A stretch of 40,618 bases of DNA, from NCBI GenBank assembly GCA_029941135.1, contig JAPYRI010000017.1, positions 1 through 40,618 of the forward strand. The letters are read 5' to 3'. The translations under genes and the position numbers were made by a program. The notes under the pieces are model-generated. The model was given only the letters and a program-made list of their open reading frames with translations. It did not search any database and was not told where the DNA came from. Within the stretch, counting starts at the first letter, position 1, and the number at the start of each line of letters is the position of its first letter. Source of the DNA: Alphaproteobacteria bacterium. Its GTDB lineage: Bacteria; Pseudomonadota; Alphaproteobacteria; JAPYRI01. Positions 39,271 through 40,618 of the stretch are shown in pieces.

Positions 39271-40618
39271 ATGAATATATTTACCGCGTTACGAAACGAT
39301 GTTTGCGAGGCTCTTGAGAGCTTAGTCGCCGAGGGCAAACTCAGCTCTGGTCTCGACTTAAAAAACGTAACCGTCGAACCTCCTCGTGATCCTGAGCACG
39401 GTGACATTGCGACCAATGCAGCGATGGTCTTGGCAAAGCAAGCCAAGATGAAACCACAGGATATAGCTTTGTTACTCGCGGTCGTTCTTGAAACCAAATC
39501 CGAGGTATCGTCAGTTGAAGTGGCCGGTCCCGGATTTCTGAATTTACGGCTGACGGACGAATTTTGGCGGCTGCAGTTGCACCATCTGATCGACACCGGA
39601 ACGAATTACGGCGCTTCAAAAATTGGTGGCGGCGAGAAGGTTAACGTTGAGTATGTATCGGCCAATCCCACCGGCCCCATGCATGTGGGCCATTGCCGTG
39701 GGGCAGTGTTTGGCGATGCCATGTGCGCGTTGCTGAGAAAAATCGGTTACCAGGTGGTCGAAGAATACTACATCAACGATGCCGGCGTGCAGATGGATAT
39801 GCTTGCCCGCTCGCTTCACTTTCGTTACCGAGAGGCCCTGGGTGAAGATACAGGTCCCCTGCCCGGAGGGTTATATCCCGGCGATTATTTGGTTCCGCCC
39901 GCGGTTACTCTCGCGGAGCGAGACGGGGACAAGTGGGCAATGTTGCCAGAATCAGAATGGTTGGAGCCTCTTCGGGAGTTCGGTGGTAACGCCATGATGG
40001 ACTTGATTCGTGCCGACTTGGCGGCGCTGGGAATTGAACACGAAATTTTCTTCCGGGAATCAGACCTGCATGAGAACGGTGCCATTGATCAAGTCCTTAT
40101 CGACTTGACCGCGAAGGGCGAAATTTACGAAGGCGTTTTAGAAGCCCCTAAGGGTAAGTTGCCAGATGATTGGGAGCCCCGACCGCAAACGCTGTTCCGA
40201 GCCACCAATTTTGGTGATGATGTGGACCGCCCGCTTAAAAAATCGGATGGCGCATACACTTATTTTGCCGCCGATATCGCCTATCACCAAAACAAATTTC
40301 AGCGTGGTTTTACCCGCATGATCGACGTGTGGGGTGCCGATCACGGGGGCTATGTAAAGCGTATGAAAGCGGCTGTGGCCGCGGTCTCCGGTGGTCAGGC
40401 GGACTTGGACGTAAAACTTTGCCAGCTCGTCAAGCTGTTTCGGAACGGAGAGCCGGTTCGTATGTCTAAACGATCCGGTGACTTTGTCACTCTGCGTCAG
40501 GTGGTTGATGAAGTCGGTAAGGATGTTGTGCGATTCATCATGTTGACCCGAAAGAACGACGCGTCGCTAGATTTCGATTTTAAAAAGGTGACTGAGCAAT
40601 CTAAAGACAACCCGGTAT
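39271..40618 (+). CDS. argS: arginyl-tRNA synthetase, 3' truncated by window end
   Basis: Translated from ATG 39271: [22 protein letters not shown]...[28 protein letters not shown]...[15 protein letters not shown]...[27 protein letters not shown]; not in the ORF track because it runs off the end. Confidence 0.97.
   Translation, partial: MNIFTALRNDVCEALESLVAEGKLSSGLDLKNVTVEPPRDPEHGDIATNAAMVLAKQAKMKPQDIALLLAVVLETKSEVSSVEVAGPGFLNLRLTDEFWRLQLHHLIDTGTNYGASKIGGGEKVNVEYVSANPTGPMHVGHCRGAVFGDAMCALLRKIGYQVVEEYYINDAGVQMDMLARSLHFRYREALGEDTGPLPGGLYPGDYLVPPAVTLAERDGDKWAMLPESEWLEPLREFGGNAMMDLIRADLAALGIEHEIFFRESDLHENGAIDQVLIDLTAKGEIYEGVLEAPKGKLPDDWEPRPQTLFRATNFGDDVDRPLKKSDGAYTYFAADIAYHQNKFQRGFTRMIDVWGADHGGYVKRMKAAVAAVSGGQADLDVKLCQLVKLFRNGEPVRMSKRSGDFVTLRQVVDEVGKDVVRFIMLTRKNDASLDFDFKKVTEQSKDNPV

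Overview
The window looks like a chromosomal segment from an alphaproteobacterium. The support is the pcm-tolC-popZ(DUF2497)-valS order plus ilvD, xth, erpA, dgt and argS. Positions ~29.3-40.6 kb are conserved housekeeping genes. Positions 0-26.7 kb are mainly catabolic and acyl-CoA genes: two tandem CaiB/BaiF CoA-transferases, three acyl-CoA dehydrogenases, SDR, enoyl-CoA hydratase, FAD-linked oxidase, an aromatic-ring-cleavage cluster starting with dodecin, an AceE/transketolase-like E1, an orphan trpB, and a heme-motif/Vgb-propeller protein next to a cupin. Positions ~26.7-29.1 kb hold two tRNA genes (Asn-GTT, Cys-GCA), a fragmented DegT/DnrJ/EryC1-type aminotransferase pseudogene and a C-terminal tyrosine-recombinase remnant, which together look like a decayed insertion hot spot. 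The most unusual items are: (i) a broken tandem-repeat protein with a ~70-aa period and a VQQNTGDNN-type motif; (ii) a TolC-like outer-membrane factor with a C-terminal SPOR domain, whose plain TolC paralogue lies 26 kb away; (iii) an AhpD-like gene split by a single-base frameshift; (iv) the decayed tRNA-flanked region. I did not find a convincing new defence system, CRISPR array or complete mobile element. All calls come from reading the sequence and translations; no searches were run.
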